Assembly: GCA_034007705.1 (NCBI GenBank)
Contig: JAVEQK010000015.1
Coordinates: 8,467-72,466 of the forward strand
Length of the DNA: 64,000 nucleotides
Direction of reading: 5' to 3'
Source of the DNA: UBA10518 sp022837185
Lineage (GTDB): Bacteria > Desulfobacterota > Desulfobulbia > Desulfobulbales > Desulfobulbaceae
Shown here in pieces: positions 55,774-64,000 of the stretch (its first letter is position 1; every line of letters begins with the position of its first letter). The notes beneath the pieces are model-generated. The model was given only the letters and a program-made list of their open reading frames with translations. It searched no databases and was not told where the DNA came from. Both the position numbers and the translations under genes were made by a program.

Positions 55774-58347
55774 TTAGATTCGCTCGATTTTTACACCGGT
55801 GAAGCCGCCGTTACGCACATTGGCACCACTCAGCCGTTCAATATCAAAAGGCATGAGGAGGTTGTTGTTGCCACCGCGCGGCTGGGCCGTTGCGTAATCC
55901 CTGCTGGCCGTCCTGCCGTAGGCCCAATGCCCCTGGCCGTACGCTTTGGCAACCGTGCCGGGCCGCACCCCTTCCCAGAGGCGGGCGGTGCACTCGATGC
56001 TGGCCACCACCGAGGTCACCCGGATGGCGTCGCCGTCCTTGATGCCCAGTTTGCCGGCGTCGGCGGGGTTGATCTGGAGCACGTCCTCATGGCCAACGTC
56101 GCCCGGGTCGCAATGCTTGAATTCATAGTACCAGGGGGCGTTCTGGCTGCGGCCTTCGCGGTTGAGGCGCGACTTGTAGTCAATGAAGGCGAAGGGGTAC
56201 TCCTTCTCGTCGCCGTGGCGGAAGGGCGGCTCGTAGTGCGGCACAAAGGCCAGTTCGCCCCGGGCGGTGTAGTTGCAGACCTCAAGGATGTCGTCCACCG
56301 TGGTTTTGTGCTTTTCAGCGTGACCGGCCAGGGCTTTTTTCAGGGTTTCGCTGTAGAACTCAAACTTGTGGGAGACGGTGCCGGTGGTGGTCACCTTGCC
56401 GTCCTTTTCCTCGTCCTTGCCGAATTTGCCGCCCCAGCGCTTTTTGTACGGCTGCGGGTCGGAGTTCCACATGCCGCGCTGTTTGAATTCCGCCCAGCCG
56501 TTGATCTTGTCGCCGCCGACATCGGTGCCGTTCCACATGTCCTGGGTGTAGAACTTCACGGCATATTCGGTGAACTCCTTGGAATTGGTTGCCTCCTTGC
56601 CGGTTTCCGGGTCCTTGAATTCCTTTTTCAGATAATCAAGCAGATTGGGGAAGCCGCGTTCCGCCAGCTTTTCGCCGAGCATCCAGGGGAATTCGGTTTC
56701 ATCGTTGATGGCCTCCCACATGGGTTTCACAAGGGGCTGCATAATGGAGCAATAAGCGTAGCGATTCTGCTTGCCCTTCAACCAGGCGAGCTTCTCGTAT
56801 TTGGAGATGGCTCCCGGCAGGACGATATCCGCGTACTGGGTCATCTCCGCCGCGTTGGTGGTGATGTGGACCAGAAAGGGGATCTTCCCCATGGCCTTTT
56901 CCCAGCGCTCGGCGCCGGTGCAGGAAAAGGCGAAGTTGTTCATGTACCCAACCGCCATTTTAATGTCGTAGGGATCACTGTCCAGGATGCCGGTGGCCGC
57001 GTTGTTGGTGACCACCCCGCCGCCCGACTTGCCATCTTTGAGGGCTGGAATGGTCTTGGTGCCGCGCTGGTCGATCTTGGGCATCTTGGCATGCTTCTTG
57101 GAGAGTTCGTCCTGGTAGGGTTTAACATCAGGCATCTTCTTGGAGGGCACCTTGTTGGAGGGCAGGGTGCCGCCGACATTGTCGATGCCCCCGACCAGGC
57201 CGTTCAGGACATTGACCGCCATGGCCGAATAGCCCCCGCGCACCTGCATGGCCGCTCCGGGCCCCATCCACACCGCGACATTGGGCGCCGCCGCAGCCAT
57301 GCCGCGGGCGACCCGGACGATCTGCTCGGCCGGCACCATGGTGATCTCCGCGGCCTTTTCCGGGGTCATATCCTTGACTGCCAGGTTCCACCACCTGACC
57401 ACTCCATGGGATTCCTTCTCCTCAAAGGCCGCCTCATCAACGATTGCGCCGGCCTTGAAAAGGTTTTTCCCTTCCTTGAAGTCGCCGACAAATTCCTTGA
57501 ACCATATCCCCTCGGCCAGGATCACATGGGCGATGGCCAGAGCCAGGGCGCCGTCCGTGCCGGGCAAAAGGGGCATCCATTCATGGGCCTTGGCCGCGGT
57601 GTTGTTGAGCTTCGGATCGGCCACGGCCACGGTGGCGTTGTCCAGCACATCGCCGAGCCGCTTGATGGCGGACGGCACCATCCGGTTGGAACTGACCGGG
57701 TCGCAGCCCCAGACAAGGATGTATTTGGAGTTGCTGATATCGTAATCGCGATAGCCCCACATGCCTTCGGTATAATAGGCCCCGAAGTTCTCGGCCTCGG
57801 CGCAGATGGCGCTGTGGGAGATGTTATTAGGAGAGCCGAAAATCTTGGTGGTGGCATCATAGATGAGGTCACGCATGTACGTGTAGCGGCCGCGCAGGAG
57901 CAAATACTTTTCCGGCTCCCCTGCCTTCCGGAGCTCCATCATCCGGTCGGCAATGGTGCTGAACGCCTCGTCCCAGGAGATGGGCACGAACTTCGGATCC
58001 ACGCCCTTGCCTTTCTTGGGATTGGTCCGTTTCATCGGCGTCTTGACCCGGTCGGGGTCATAAACCTGCTGCAGTGAAAGATGTCCCCGAGGGCAGCAGT
58101 AGCCGTCGTTCTGTTTGGAATACCTGTTGCCTCGGACCTTGACCGCCCGGCCGTCCTGGACGAAGACCTCCACCGGGCACCAAGTTGTGCAGCCCTGGCA
58201 GGTGGACGGCTTCCATTCCCCGGGCAATTCGCCGATGGAGGTGCCGCCGCTCTCCGCGGCAAATGCGTTCAGGGCGGGCTTGCCAAGGCCGACGCACGCG
58301 CCGGCGGCCGCTGACAGTTTCAGGAAATCCCTGCGTTTTATTTTCAT
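55774..58347 (-). CDS. arrA: Arsenate respiratory reductase catalytic subunit ArrA
   Basis: 857 residues from ATG 58347 (GGGAGGAAG upstream), close to the usual ArrA length of about 850. A Tat signal (RRDFLKLSAAAG) is followed by the 4Fe-4S site CQGCTTWCPVEV and CCPRGHLS. ArrA-type features include LLRGRYTYMRDLIYDATT, the likely Mo-ligand region SHSAICAEAENFG, and GYRDYDISNSKYILVWGCDP. It reduces As(V) to As(III) with electrons from the quinone pool. The related polysulfide or selenate enzymes are the main alternatives; RGRY and the ars and regulatory context favour arsenate. No arrC membrane-anchor gene accompanies it. Confidence 0.88.
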   Translation of the reverse strand: MKIKRRDFLKLSAAAGACVGLGKPALNAFAAESGGTSIGELPGEWKPSTCQGCTTWCPVEVFVQDGRAVKVRGNRYSKQNDGYCCPRGHLSLQQVYDPDRVKTPMKRTNPKKGKGVDPKFVPISWDEAFSTIADRMMELRKAGEPEKYLLLRGRYTYMRDLIYDATTKIFGSPNNISHSAICAEAENFGAYYTEGMWGYRDYDISNSKYILVWGCDPVSSNRMVPSAIKRLGDVLDNATVAVADPKLNNTAAKAHEWMPLLPGTDGALALAIAHVILAEGIWFKEFVGDFKEGKNLFKAGAIVDEAAFEEKESHGVVRWWNLAVKDMTPEKAAEITMVPAEQIVRVARGMAAAAPNVAVWMGPGAAMQVRGGYSAMAVNVLNGLVGGIDNVGGTLPSNKVPSKKMPDVKPYQDELSKKHAKMPKIDQRGTKTIPALKDGKSGGGVVTNNAATGILDSDPYDIKMAVGYMNNFAFSCTGAERWEKAMGKIPFLVHITTNAAEMTQYADIVLPGAISKYEKLAWLKGKQNRYAYCSIMQPLVKPMWEAINDETEFPWMLGEKLAERGFPNLLDYLKKEFKDPETGKEATNSKEFTEYAVKFYTQDMWNGTDVGGDKINGWAEFKQRGMWNSDPQPYKKRWGGKFGKDEEKDGKVTTTGTVSHKFEFYSETLKKALAGHAEKHKTTVDDILEVCNYTARGELAFVPHYEPPFRHGDEKEYPFAFIDYKSRLNREGRSQNAPWYYEFKHCDPGDVGHEDVLQINPADAGKLGIKDGDAIRVTSVVASIECTARLWEGVRPGTVAKAYGQGHWAYGRTASRDYATAQPRGGNNNLLMPFDIERLSGANVRNGGFTGVKIERI

Positions 58348-58431
58348 TCGCTTCCTCCCTTGGTTGAGTATGAACATGGAGTCAAAATCAGCAGGCAAAG
58401 TCTGATCATGAGGCCAATCTCTTCCATCTTG

Positions 58432-58447
58432 TGCACAATCCATGCCA
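58432..58447 (-). promoter_or_regulatory. Sigma-54 promoter of arrA
   Basis: The minus strand reads TGGCATGGATTGTGCA, ten of twelve defined positions with GG-N10-GC. The start site falls near 58421, giving a leader of about 74 bases before arrA. A sigma-54 activator gene lies immediately upstream (58701-60047). Confidence 0.7.
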
Positions 58448-58467
58448 TGCCCCCCGGGGAGGATATT

Positions 58468-58485
58468 TGTTACCTGAACGTAACA
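58468..58485. promoter_or_regulatory. Palindrome TGTTAC-N6-GTAACA, arrA site 1
   Basis: TGTTACCTGAACGTAACA, exact six-base arms. Its centre is about 55 bases upstream of the predicted arrA start site, rather near for an enhancer, so it could act alone or as a secondary site. Confidence 0.65.
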
Positions 58486-58638
58486 TTCCATCCGCGATCA
58501 ATCTAAAAAAATACGAACAATCAGCCCTTTGTAAATTTTTTTCAGTTCCTGGGTGATCGAAATGGCGTCATTTTTCCCTGCACCACATTGAAGTACAGGC
58601 AAAGAAGCAATTCGTATCACATCAATACATAAATTCTT

Positions 58639-58656
58639 TGTTACTTTCCCGTAACA
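58639..58656. promoter_or_regulatory. Palindrome TGTTAC-N6-GTAACA, arrA site 2
   Basis: TGTTACTTTCCCGTAACA, exact six-base arms, centred about 226 bases upstream of the predicted arrA start site, a usual enhancer distance. Confidence 0.7.
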
Positions 58657-58700
58657 CTCACAGACCCGACAACGGGCAATGAGGTGCAGGATGGATTTTA

Positions 58701-60047
58701 TCAGTAATCAAGTCCGTAATTGTTCATTTTCTCCCAAAGCGTTTTCCTGCTGATGCCGAGAATGTCCGCTGCCTGCGACCTGTTTCCCTGGGTCACCTTG
58801 AGGATGCGCATGATATGGGCTTTTTCCGCTTCGGCGGCAACTTCCGACAGGGCCAGCAGCCGGGTCTTCACCGACCTGTCCTTGAGGATATGGGGCGGCA
58901 GGTCCCTTTTGCCGACCACGCCGGAACCGGACAAGGTCACGCAGCGCTCCACGATATTGATCAGTTCCCTGACATTGCCGGGAAAAGAATAGCCGCAGAG
59001 TGCCGTGACCGCTCCCTGGTCAAACCTGACGGCGGTGCCGTAGCGGTCGTTGAACTGCTGCAGGAATTTATCTATCAGCAGGGGAATGTCATCGTGACGA
59101 TTGCGCAGGGGAGGAAGCTCAATGGGTATGACATTGAGTCGGTAGAAGAGATCCTCCCGGAAGGATCCTTTTTTGATTTCCTTTGCCAGGTCCTTGTTGG
59201 TGGCGGCAATGACCCTGACATCAACCTGGATGGATTCCGTGCCGCCCAGCCGTTCGAAGGAGCGTTCCTCAAGCACCCGCAACAGCTTGGTCTGGGTCAG
59301 CGGCGGCAGGTCGCCGATCTCGTCGAGAAAAATCGTCCCGCCGTCCGCCATTTCGAAGCGGCCGGGCTTGCGGCCGGCAGCGCCGGTAAAGGCGCCCTTT
59401 TCATAGCCGAACAACTCGGATTCAATCAGGGTGTCCGGCAGGGCCGCGCAGTTCACCCGTATCAGCGGCTTGTCCCTGCGGCCGCTCTGGTAATGGATGG
59501 TGGAAGCGATCAATTCCTTGCCGGTTCCCGATTCCCCCAGGATAAGCACGGTGGAATCGGTCTTGCTCACCTTGTCCAGCAGCGCCAGAACATGCTGCAT
59601 GCTCTGGCTTTCCCCGATGATATTGGGAAAATTAAGCAACTCCGAGAGGTCCTTTTTGAGGCGGATATTCTCCTCGGTCAGGCGGCGCTGGTCAAGGGCC
59701 CGCTTGACGACAAGAAGCATTTCATCCAGGGAGAACGGTTTGGTGATGTAATCAAAAGCCCCCAGGCGCATGGCCTCCACCGCATCATTGATGGAGCCGT
59801 AGGCGGTCATGACAATGACGGGCATCGCCGGGTCGTCCTTGATCGCCGCCTTGAGAATGGCTATACCGCTCACATCCGGCAGGCGGACATCCGTGATGAT
59901 GAGGGAAAAATCGCCCTGTTCAAGGGCGGAATAGCCGGAAGCCCCGTCCGGCGCGGCGAAAACAGTGTAGCCCTCCGACTTGAGCATGTCAGCCAGACTG
60001 ATGCGCATGATTCTTTCATCCTCAACGATGAGTATGCTGTCGTTCAT
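58701..60047 (-). CDS. Sigma-54 response regulator of the arr locus
   Basis: 448 residues. Receiver with ED at 9-11 and phospho-acceptor D53 (IITDVRLPD), AAA+ domain with GESGTGKE and GAFTGA, and a C-terminal Fis-type helix-turn-helix (QGNRSQAADILGISRKTLWE). Its start overlaps the stop of the kinase gene (ATGA). It probably binds the GTTAC-N6-GTAAC palindromes before arrA and before the sensor operon. Analogous to ArrR/ArxR regulators of arsenic respiration. Confidence 0.92.
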   Translation of the reverse strand: MNDSILIVEDERIMRISLADMLKSEGYTVFAAPDGASGYSALEQGDFSLIITDVRLPDVSGIAILKAAIKDDPAMPVIVMTAYGSINDAVEAMRLGAFDYITKPFSLDEMLLVVKRALDQRRLTEENIRLKKDLSELLNFPNIIGESQSMQHVLALLDKVSKTDSTVLILGESGTGKELIASTIHYQSGRRDKPLIRVNCAALPDTLIESELFGYEKGAFTGAAGRKPGRFEMADGGTIFLDEIGDLPPLTQTKLLRVLEERSFERLGGTESIQVDVRVIAATNKDLAKEIKKGSFREDLFYRLNVIPIELPPLRNRHDDIPLLIDKFLQQFNDRYGTAVRFDQGAVTALCGYSFPGNVRELINIVERCVTLSGSGVVGKRDLPPHILKDRSVKTRLLALSEVAAEAEKAHIMRILKVTQGNRSQAADILGISRKTLWEKMNNYGLDY

Positions 60048-61504
60048 GGGGCCTCCTGAAAAGTGACCGTAAACGTCGTCCCCTGGCCGACCCGGCTGGC
60101 AACGCGGATATCGCCCTTGTTCCGCTTGACCAGTTCATAGGTCATCCATAATCCGAGCCCCGTGCCTTCCTCCGGTTTCTTGCTGGAATAGAACAGGTCA
60201 AAAATTGTGTCCCTTTCGGAAGAGGGGATCCCCACCCCGGTGTCGGAAACCGTAAGGACAATTTCGGCTCCCTCTCTGCGGGCATTGACCGCCAGACTGC
60301 CTCCCTCTGGCATGGCCTGGATGGCATTGATCAGCAGGTTGACCAGGATCTGATTCAGGTCATGGGGGGTCACGGCCGCGTAAAGCCCCTCCGGCACATC
60401 GGCCGTGAAACTGATCTCCGTTTTCCGGATACGATAGTCGATAAAGCGCATGACAGCGGCCAGGACATCGGCAATGGCGGCCCGTGTCTCCTCCCCCCTT
60501 CTCTTGCCGGCGGTCCACAGCAACTGGGCGACGGTCTGTTCAATGCTGTCCACGCCCTCCTGCATGAGGTCGAGATAATTCCGGCGAAAGGCGGGATCGC
60601 CGCCGCTGCGCCTGAGCATGACGATACAGTTCTTCAACCCGCCCAGGGGATTGTTTATGCGGTGCGCCACGCTTGAGGACAGGATGCCCAGGGTGGCGAG
60701 TTTTTCTGACTGGAGCAGTTTCTCGTGGGCCTTCTTCATTTCATCGTTGGCCCGGCTCAAACGGTTGACCATGGCGTTGAAATCCCCTGCCAGTTGCGCC
60801 AATTCGTCCTTGCCCGTAACGGGTGCCAGATGCTGCTGCGGCTTGTTGACATCGACTTCCCGCATGACCGCGGCCAGAGCGGTGATAGGGCGAATAAACC
60901 GCCGGCTCAGAAAAAAGATCAGGACAAAGCCGCTGGCCAGGACCACCAGGGCAAGCACCCATATCTCGATAAGCATATTCCTGACCTCCTCGTTGACATG
61001 GCGGAGGCTGACACCAAAGAGAAAAACCCCCCAGTTCTTGCCGCCGACGGAAAGAGGGGCCGCAAATTCCAGCGCATCGTCCCCGGTTCCGTCAACCTCT
61101 ATGGTCCGGACAGCCACCTCGGTCCCCTGCGGAAAGGCAAAAACCTTGTCCTGGTAGACTTTGCCGTACTCCCGGAAATCGCTGTGCGATATAACCCTTT
61201 TATTCTCGTCCAGGACGGCAAGATAGATATAATCAAGCTCCCGCCGCTTGAACAGCTCCTGCAGATAATTGTCGATCAGGCCCCCCTCCTCCACCAGGCC
61301 GAGTTTTTCATAGATAAGCTCGTTGATGATGAGAGCGGCCACCGTCTGGGCCAGGACCTTGCCCTGTTTTTCCGTGGCATCATGGAGCACTGCCCGGTTC
61401 CGGGAAGCGGAAAGAAGACCGAAAACGGTGGTGAAAAACAGGATGGCTATGGAGGCAAAGGTGATGAATTTCCATTGCAGGGGGATGTAACGGGGCATAT
61501 GCAT
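60044..61504 (-). CDS. Membrane sensor histidine kinase of the arr locus
   Basis: 486 residues from ATG 61504; an ATG two codons later is possible. Membrane segments at about 12-32 and 180-200 enclose a periplasmic domain of about 145 residues with no cysteine. A HAMP domain (201-254) and the core follow: SVAHRINNPLGGLKN (H281), N box INAIQAM, DTGVGI, GTGLGLWM. The HRINNP box is a variant of HEINNP. It starts one base after the binding-protein gene, so the two likely form one sensing unit. Confidence 0.9.
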   Translation of the reverse strand: MHMPRYIPLQWKFITFASIAILFFTTVFGLLSASRNRAVLHDATEKQGKVLAQTVAALIINELIYEKLGLVEEGGLIDNYLQELFKRRELDYIYLAVLDENKRVISHSDFREYGKVYQDKVFAFPQGTEVAVRTIEVDGTGDDALEFAAPLSVGGKNWGVFLFGVSLRHVNEEVRNMLIEIWVLALVVLASGFVLIFFLSRRFIRPITALAAVMREVDVNKPQQHLAPVTGKDELAQLAGDFNAMVNRLSRANDEMKKAHEKLLQSEKLATLGILSSSVAHRINNPLGGLKNCIVMLRRSGGDPAFRRNYLDLMQEGVDSIEQTVAQLLWTAGKRRGEETRAAIADVLAAVMRFIDYRIRKTEISFTADVPEGLYAAVTPHDLNQILVNLLINAIQAMPEGGSLAVNARREGAEIVLTVSDTGVGIPSSERDTIFDLFYSSKKPEEGTGLGLWMTYELVKRNKGDIRVASRVGQGTTFTVTFQEAP

Positions 61505-61505
61505 T

Positions 61506-63251
61506 TCAGAACGTTGTCTTCGGATGACAGCCCATGCCGCAGGTGACCGGGACATCGTTAACCATCTTGCGGATGCCGCTGTAATCCGCGTCCGAAGCGG
61601 AAATGAAACCACCCTGCATATCCGCGTCCAGTTGCTGCAGAACCTGTCTGCCCTTTTCTTTCGCTGCCATGGCGAGAAGGGCCTCCTGAACTTTTCTGAC
61701 CACGGCGTAGGGAGTCTGTGGTGAAACAACGATCGGACCGGTGGGAATGGGGTCGGAGGTGGCGATGATTTTCAAACCGAACTGCAGGTATCTCCGGGCA
61801 ACGGACTGCCGGACGCCTCCGGCATCGTATTCGCCGCTGAGCACCTTCTTGACCACTGTTTCATGGTAACTGTAGTTGGTATAGCGGTCGAGCTTGTCCA
61901 GGTGAATTCCGTTCCAGGCCAGCATGTAGCGGGGCATCAGGTTGCCGGACGTCGACCAGATCGAGGCAAAGGCCATTTTTTTGCCTTTCAGTTCCGCGAC
62001 GCCCGGAACTGGTGCTTCCGGGGCGACCACGATGACACTGTAAAAAAACGGGTCGCCTTCCTGCGTCCTGCTTTTCACGATGGGCGGGGTACCGTAACGG
62101 TTGTAGGAGTCCAGATAGGTGAGCGGACCGAGCAGGGCGAAATCCGTTGCGCCGGTGCCGAGCCCCGACACGGTCTGCTCATACGTGTTGTTGAGGAGCA
62201 GTTCCAACCGTAATCCTGTTTCTTCCGCCAGGTAATCGAGCAGAGGCTGGTATTTCTCGTAGGCGATCCGCGGGTTGTCCCGGGGGATGACGCCGAAATG
62301 ATAAACTCGCTCCTCCTCCGGCTCCCTAACCGGAGAAACCGCCCCCCCGGCTACCGCCTGAGTCCGTTGCAGAAAATCACGCATTTCCCTGATCAGATCG
62401 TAATTACTGTCCGGCACCTCGACAAAACGATCAATGCGCATGGCCGAGAGGATTTCCTTGCCCTCGGGATCGAGGTGCATGGCCACCAGTATCTCCCTTA
62501 TTCTGCTTTTCATGAAAACAGGAAGTCCCGGTGGCACAACCACCGGCGGACTCCCGAACTCCGGGGACTGATGGATGATTTTCACCTGTTCGGCGTACGG
62601 CGAATTCTCGGCCAGCATATAGGCATAGACCGCGGAATCGACGGCGGCCCCGTCGGCTTTTTTCTTCGCCACCATCTCCACCGACTTGTTGTGACTGTAA
62701 CTGTAAAAATAGCGGCTGAAAAAACGACCCGCTTCCGATCCCCGCCGGGCCAGAAGATAGAGGGGATATTGCCGGCCGGTATTCGATTTCGGATCGACAA
62801 AGGCGAATGTTTTTCCCTTCAGGTCCTCAAGGTCGGTGATATTGCTGTCCCTGTGGACAATGATGTAGGAGCGGTACGATGCTTTGCCGTCGATCACCGG
62901 CGCAACGAGCAGCTCCACCCCGAAGGCGTCCTTGTCGTCAACATAGGGAAAGGAGCAGATGAAGCCGACATCGACCTGCTGCTGTTCGAGCATGCGGTCT
63001 ATTTCATCATAGGTGGTGCGGTGGACCATTTCCGCCGGCATCTCCAGTCTGTCCGCCAGGTAATCGACTATTTGCTGGTAGTAGCGGACGGCGCTGACAG
63101 GCGTTACCATGCTGGCCACCCCCACCCGCAGGGGCTTGGCCCAGGAAGGACGGAGAACAAAAGAGCAGGAGGCAATGCACGCCAGAATAATGATAAAAAG
63201 CGAACGAACACTCCGGCGGCGAACAAATAACATCAAGTTTTGCTTGTTCAT
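61506..63251 (-). CDS. Tandem PhnD-like periplasmic binding protein, probable arsenate sensor
   Basis: 581 residues from ATG 63251. A signal peptide (cleavage near WAKPLRVG) is followed by two PhnD-like domains. The first is at about 40-320 (LRVGVASMVTPVSAVRYYQQ), and the second at about 335-565 (YHFGVIPRDNPRIAYEKYQP). Each has the family sequence order to the lysine-rich LKGKxFAFV strand. PhnD proteins bind phosphonate or phosphite, and the related AioX and ArxX sense arsenic oxyanions beside their kinases. The first domain has C99; the tail ends CGMGCHPKTTF. Arsenate or arsenite sensing is inference. The predicted sigma-54 start site lies at or within the ATG. Confidence 0.88.
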   Translation of the reverse strand: MNKQNLMLFVRRRSVRSLFIIILACIASCSFVLRPSWAKPLRVGVASMVTPVSAVRYYQQIVDYLADRLEMPAEMVHRTTYDEIDRMLEQQQVDVGFICSFPYVDDKDAFGVELLVAPVIDGKASYRSYIIVHRDSNITDLEDLKGKTFAFVDPKSNTGRQYPLYLLARRGSEAGRFFSRYFYSYSHNKSVEMVAKKKADGAAVDSAVYAYMLAENSPYAEQVKIIHQSPEFGSPPVVVPPGLPVFMKSRIREILVAMHLDPEGKEILSAMRIDRFVEVPDSNYDLIREMRDFLQRTQAVAGGAVSPVREPEEERVYHFGVIPRDNPRIAYEKYQPLLDYLAEETGLRLELLLNNTYEQTVSGLGTGATDFALLGPLTYLDSYNRYGTPPIVKSRTQEGDPFFYSVIVVAPEAPVPGVAELKGKKMAFASIWSTSGNLMPRYMLAWNGIHLDKLDRYTNYSYHETVVKKVLSGEYDAGGVRQSVARRYLQFGLKIIATSDPIPTGPIVVSPQTPYAVVRKVQEALLAMAAKEKGRQVLQQLDADMQGGFISASDADYSGIRKMVNDVPVTCGMGCHPKTTF

Positions 63252-63262
63252 GGGTTCCCTTG

Positions 63263-63278
63263 TGCAAATTGCAGGCCA
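63263..63278 (-). promoter_or_regulatory. Sigma-54 promoter of the sensor operon
   Basis: The minus strand reads TGGCCTGCAATTTGCA, ten of twelve defined positions with GG-N10-GC. The start site falls near 63252, so the message would be leaderless if translation begins at 63251, or would have a leader of about 18 bases if it begins at the next ATG (63233). Confidence 0.6.
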
Positions 63279-63352
63279 CCGTGGAATTCCACGGTGTAAC
63301 AGGCGGATAAAGGATTTACATAAATAATTCAGCCCCAAACATGTTATCTTTG

Positions 63353-63370
63353 CGTTACTTTTACGTAACA
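63353..63370. promoter_or_regulatory. Palindrome GTTAC-N6-GTAAC before the sensor operon
   Basis: CGTTACTTTTACGTAACA, exact GTTAC/GTAAC arms, centred about 109 bases upstream of the predicted start site of the sensor operon. Same word as the two sites before arrA. Confidence 0.7.
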
Positions 63371-64000
63371 CTTCAGAATAGGAGAAACAAGCACAATCAC
63401 ACCGGCAAAATGGCGGCCCTGGACACGGATCGATTCTCTACCATGTGTTGAACCGCAATATCGAAAAATTTGTCGTCATGGTGTTGGACGGCGTGCCGTC
63501 ACATAGAACTTGGCGGCTTAAGGTGCCCGGAATATGATGGCTGTCCCCTGCCACCATGTTCACCGAAAGCCAATCCTGCTGAATGCTCTTGAAGGAGTTG
63601 CGCGAAAAAGAATTCGCCGCCGTGGTTTTCGATTCTCCGGGGCAGTCATGGCTCAAGCGGCGCGAGACTTATAGCTGCTCGAACATTCACCTGCCGCCCT
63701 CCTATCACTGACAGGTTGGCGGCGGATATTTAGAGTCATCTTGATTGAAAATTGGAATGAGATCAACGTATCGCTTGCCTCCGTGGACCTCAAGGGTGGA
63801 CGTAAGACAGGGTATATTATCTGCTTGGCCGCCGTGGAGTCGTACAAGAGCGTCATTTCCTCTCAAAATGAACCCTTAATCCGTGACGAAACAACAGTAA
63901 TTTTTGGTCGAAAATAGCAATTAACATGTTGATTTTTATCATAAAATATTGCAATATACACCTGTCATAAAAACTCACTTGGCAGGTGACCGAATGAAAC
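63371..64000. other. End region with transposase remains
   Basis: 630 bases. About 63449-63740 is a decayed transposase (see next entry). The rest, to 64000, is AT-rich after 63880 with no supported gene. An ATG at 63994 after GGCAGGTGACCG could begin a rightward gene beyond the window. Confidence 0.4.
63449..63740 (+). pseudogene. IS630-type transposase fragment with stops and frameshifts
   Basis: Plus-strand pieces in different frames line up with the C-terminal half of IS630-family transposases: FVVMVLDGVPSH and RLKVPG (the DGxxxH site of the catalytic Asp), then PLPPCSPKANPAE in the next frame (catalytic Glu region PPYSPELNPVE), then LKELREKEFAAVVFDS, and last ALLSLTGWRRIF. Two in-frame stops and at least two frame changes make it inactive. 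The N-terminal half is not found in the window. Confidence 0.65.

Larger units (their letters stand above)
58348..58700. other. Upstream regulatory region of arrA
   Basis: 353 bases between the regulator gene and arrA, without a gene. It contains a sigma-54 promoter and two GTTAC-N6-GTAAC palindromes, listed separately, plus the arrA ribosome site. Confidence 0.6.

Overview
The window reads as chromosome of an anaerobic, Gram-negative, metal-rich-sediment bacterium, most likely a Desulfobacterota/deltaproteobacterium. The basis is the mix of sigma-54 response regulators, large PAS kinases, PAS inserts with clustered cysteines, an arsenate respiratory reductase, Acr3/ArsC arsenic resistance and a PsrA-type molybdoenzyme. 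No rRNA, tRNA or other species marker is present, so this placement is inference.

Layout. 1-3735: MacB/FtsX-type ABC exporter with membrane and secreted partners. 3951-8252: very large soluble PAS/GAF histidine kinase. 8561-12112: histidine kinase, lipoprotein and sigma-54 regulator in the order of enterobacterial glrK-qseG-glrR, followed by a sigma-54-like promoter, a possible small RNA and a DksA/TraR-like gene (12590-12970). 13234-17808: glutamate synthase large chain. 17867-21583: ferritin-like protein, receiver protein, cold shock protein, small ORF, THUMP protein. 21576-27244: metal handling (CDF exporter, CopA-type ATPase, Met/Gly-rich secreted protein with a four-copy 30-bp repeat, DUF2202 protein).

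27588-35629: arsenic island of two convergent operons. The rightward one is arsR-acr3-usp-arsC-truncated yeeE. The leftward one is arsR-redox protein-DUF2703-ArsP-like permease-usp-thioredoxin-CcdA. Each has a recognisable sigma-70 promoter with an overlapping palindrome.

35761-40787: a leftward operon joining a PEP-synthase-like phosphotransferase that lacks the PEP barrel, a tyrosine-phosphatase/YkgJ fusion and a sigma-54 response regulator, with no histidine kinase. 40926-49345: a leftward operon with a membrane protein, kinase, single-domain receiver, cytoplasmic PsrA/PhsA-type molybdoenzyme with Fe-S subunit, a GAF-GAF-PAS-DHp protein lacking an ATPase domain, and a TauE/SafE transporter split over two genes. 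It starts at a good sigma-54 promoter with three copies of a 16-bp palindrome upstream.

49958-63251: arsenate respiration. A tandem phosphonate-binding-type periplasmic protein, a kinase and a sigma-54 regulator lie upstream of arrA, arrB, a TorD-like chaperone, a four-cluster ferredoxin-like protein, tatA, moaA, moeA and a MOSC protein. arrA and the sensor gene each have a sigma-54 promoter and palindromes of the form GTTAC-N6-GTAAC. The region after 63371 holds a decayed IS630-type transposase.

The main theme is respiration and detoxification of arsenic and sulfur species, with several operons apparently switched on by sigma-54 activators encoded next to them.
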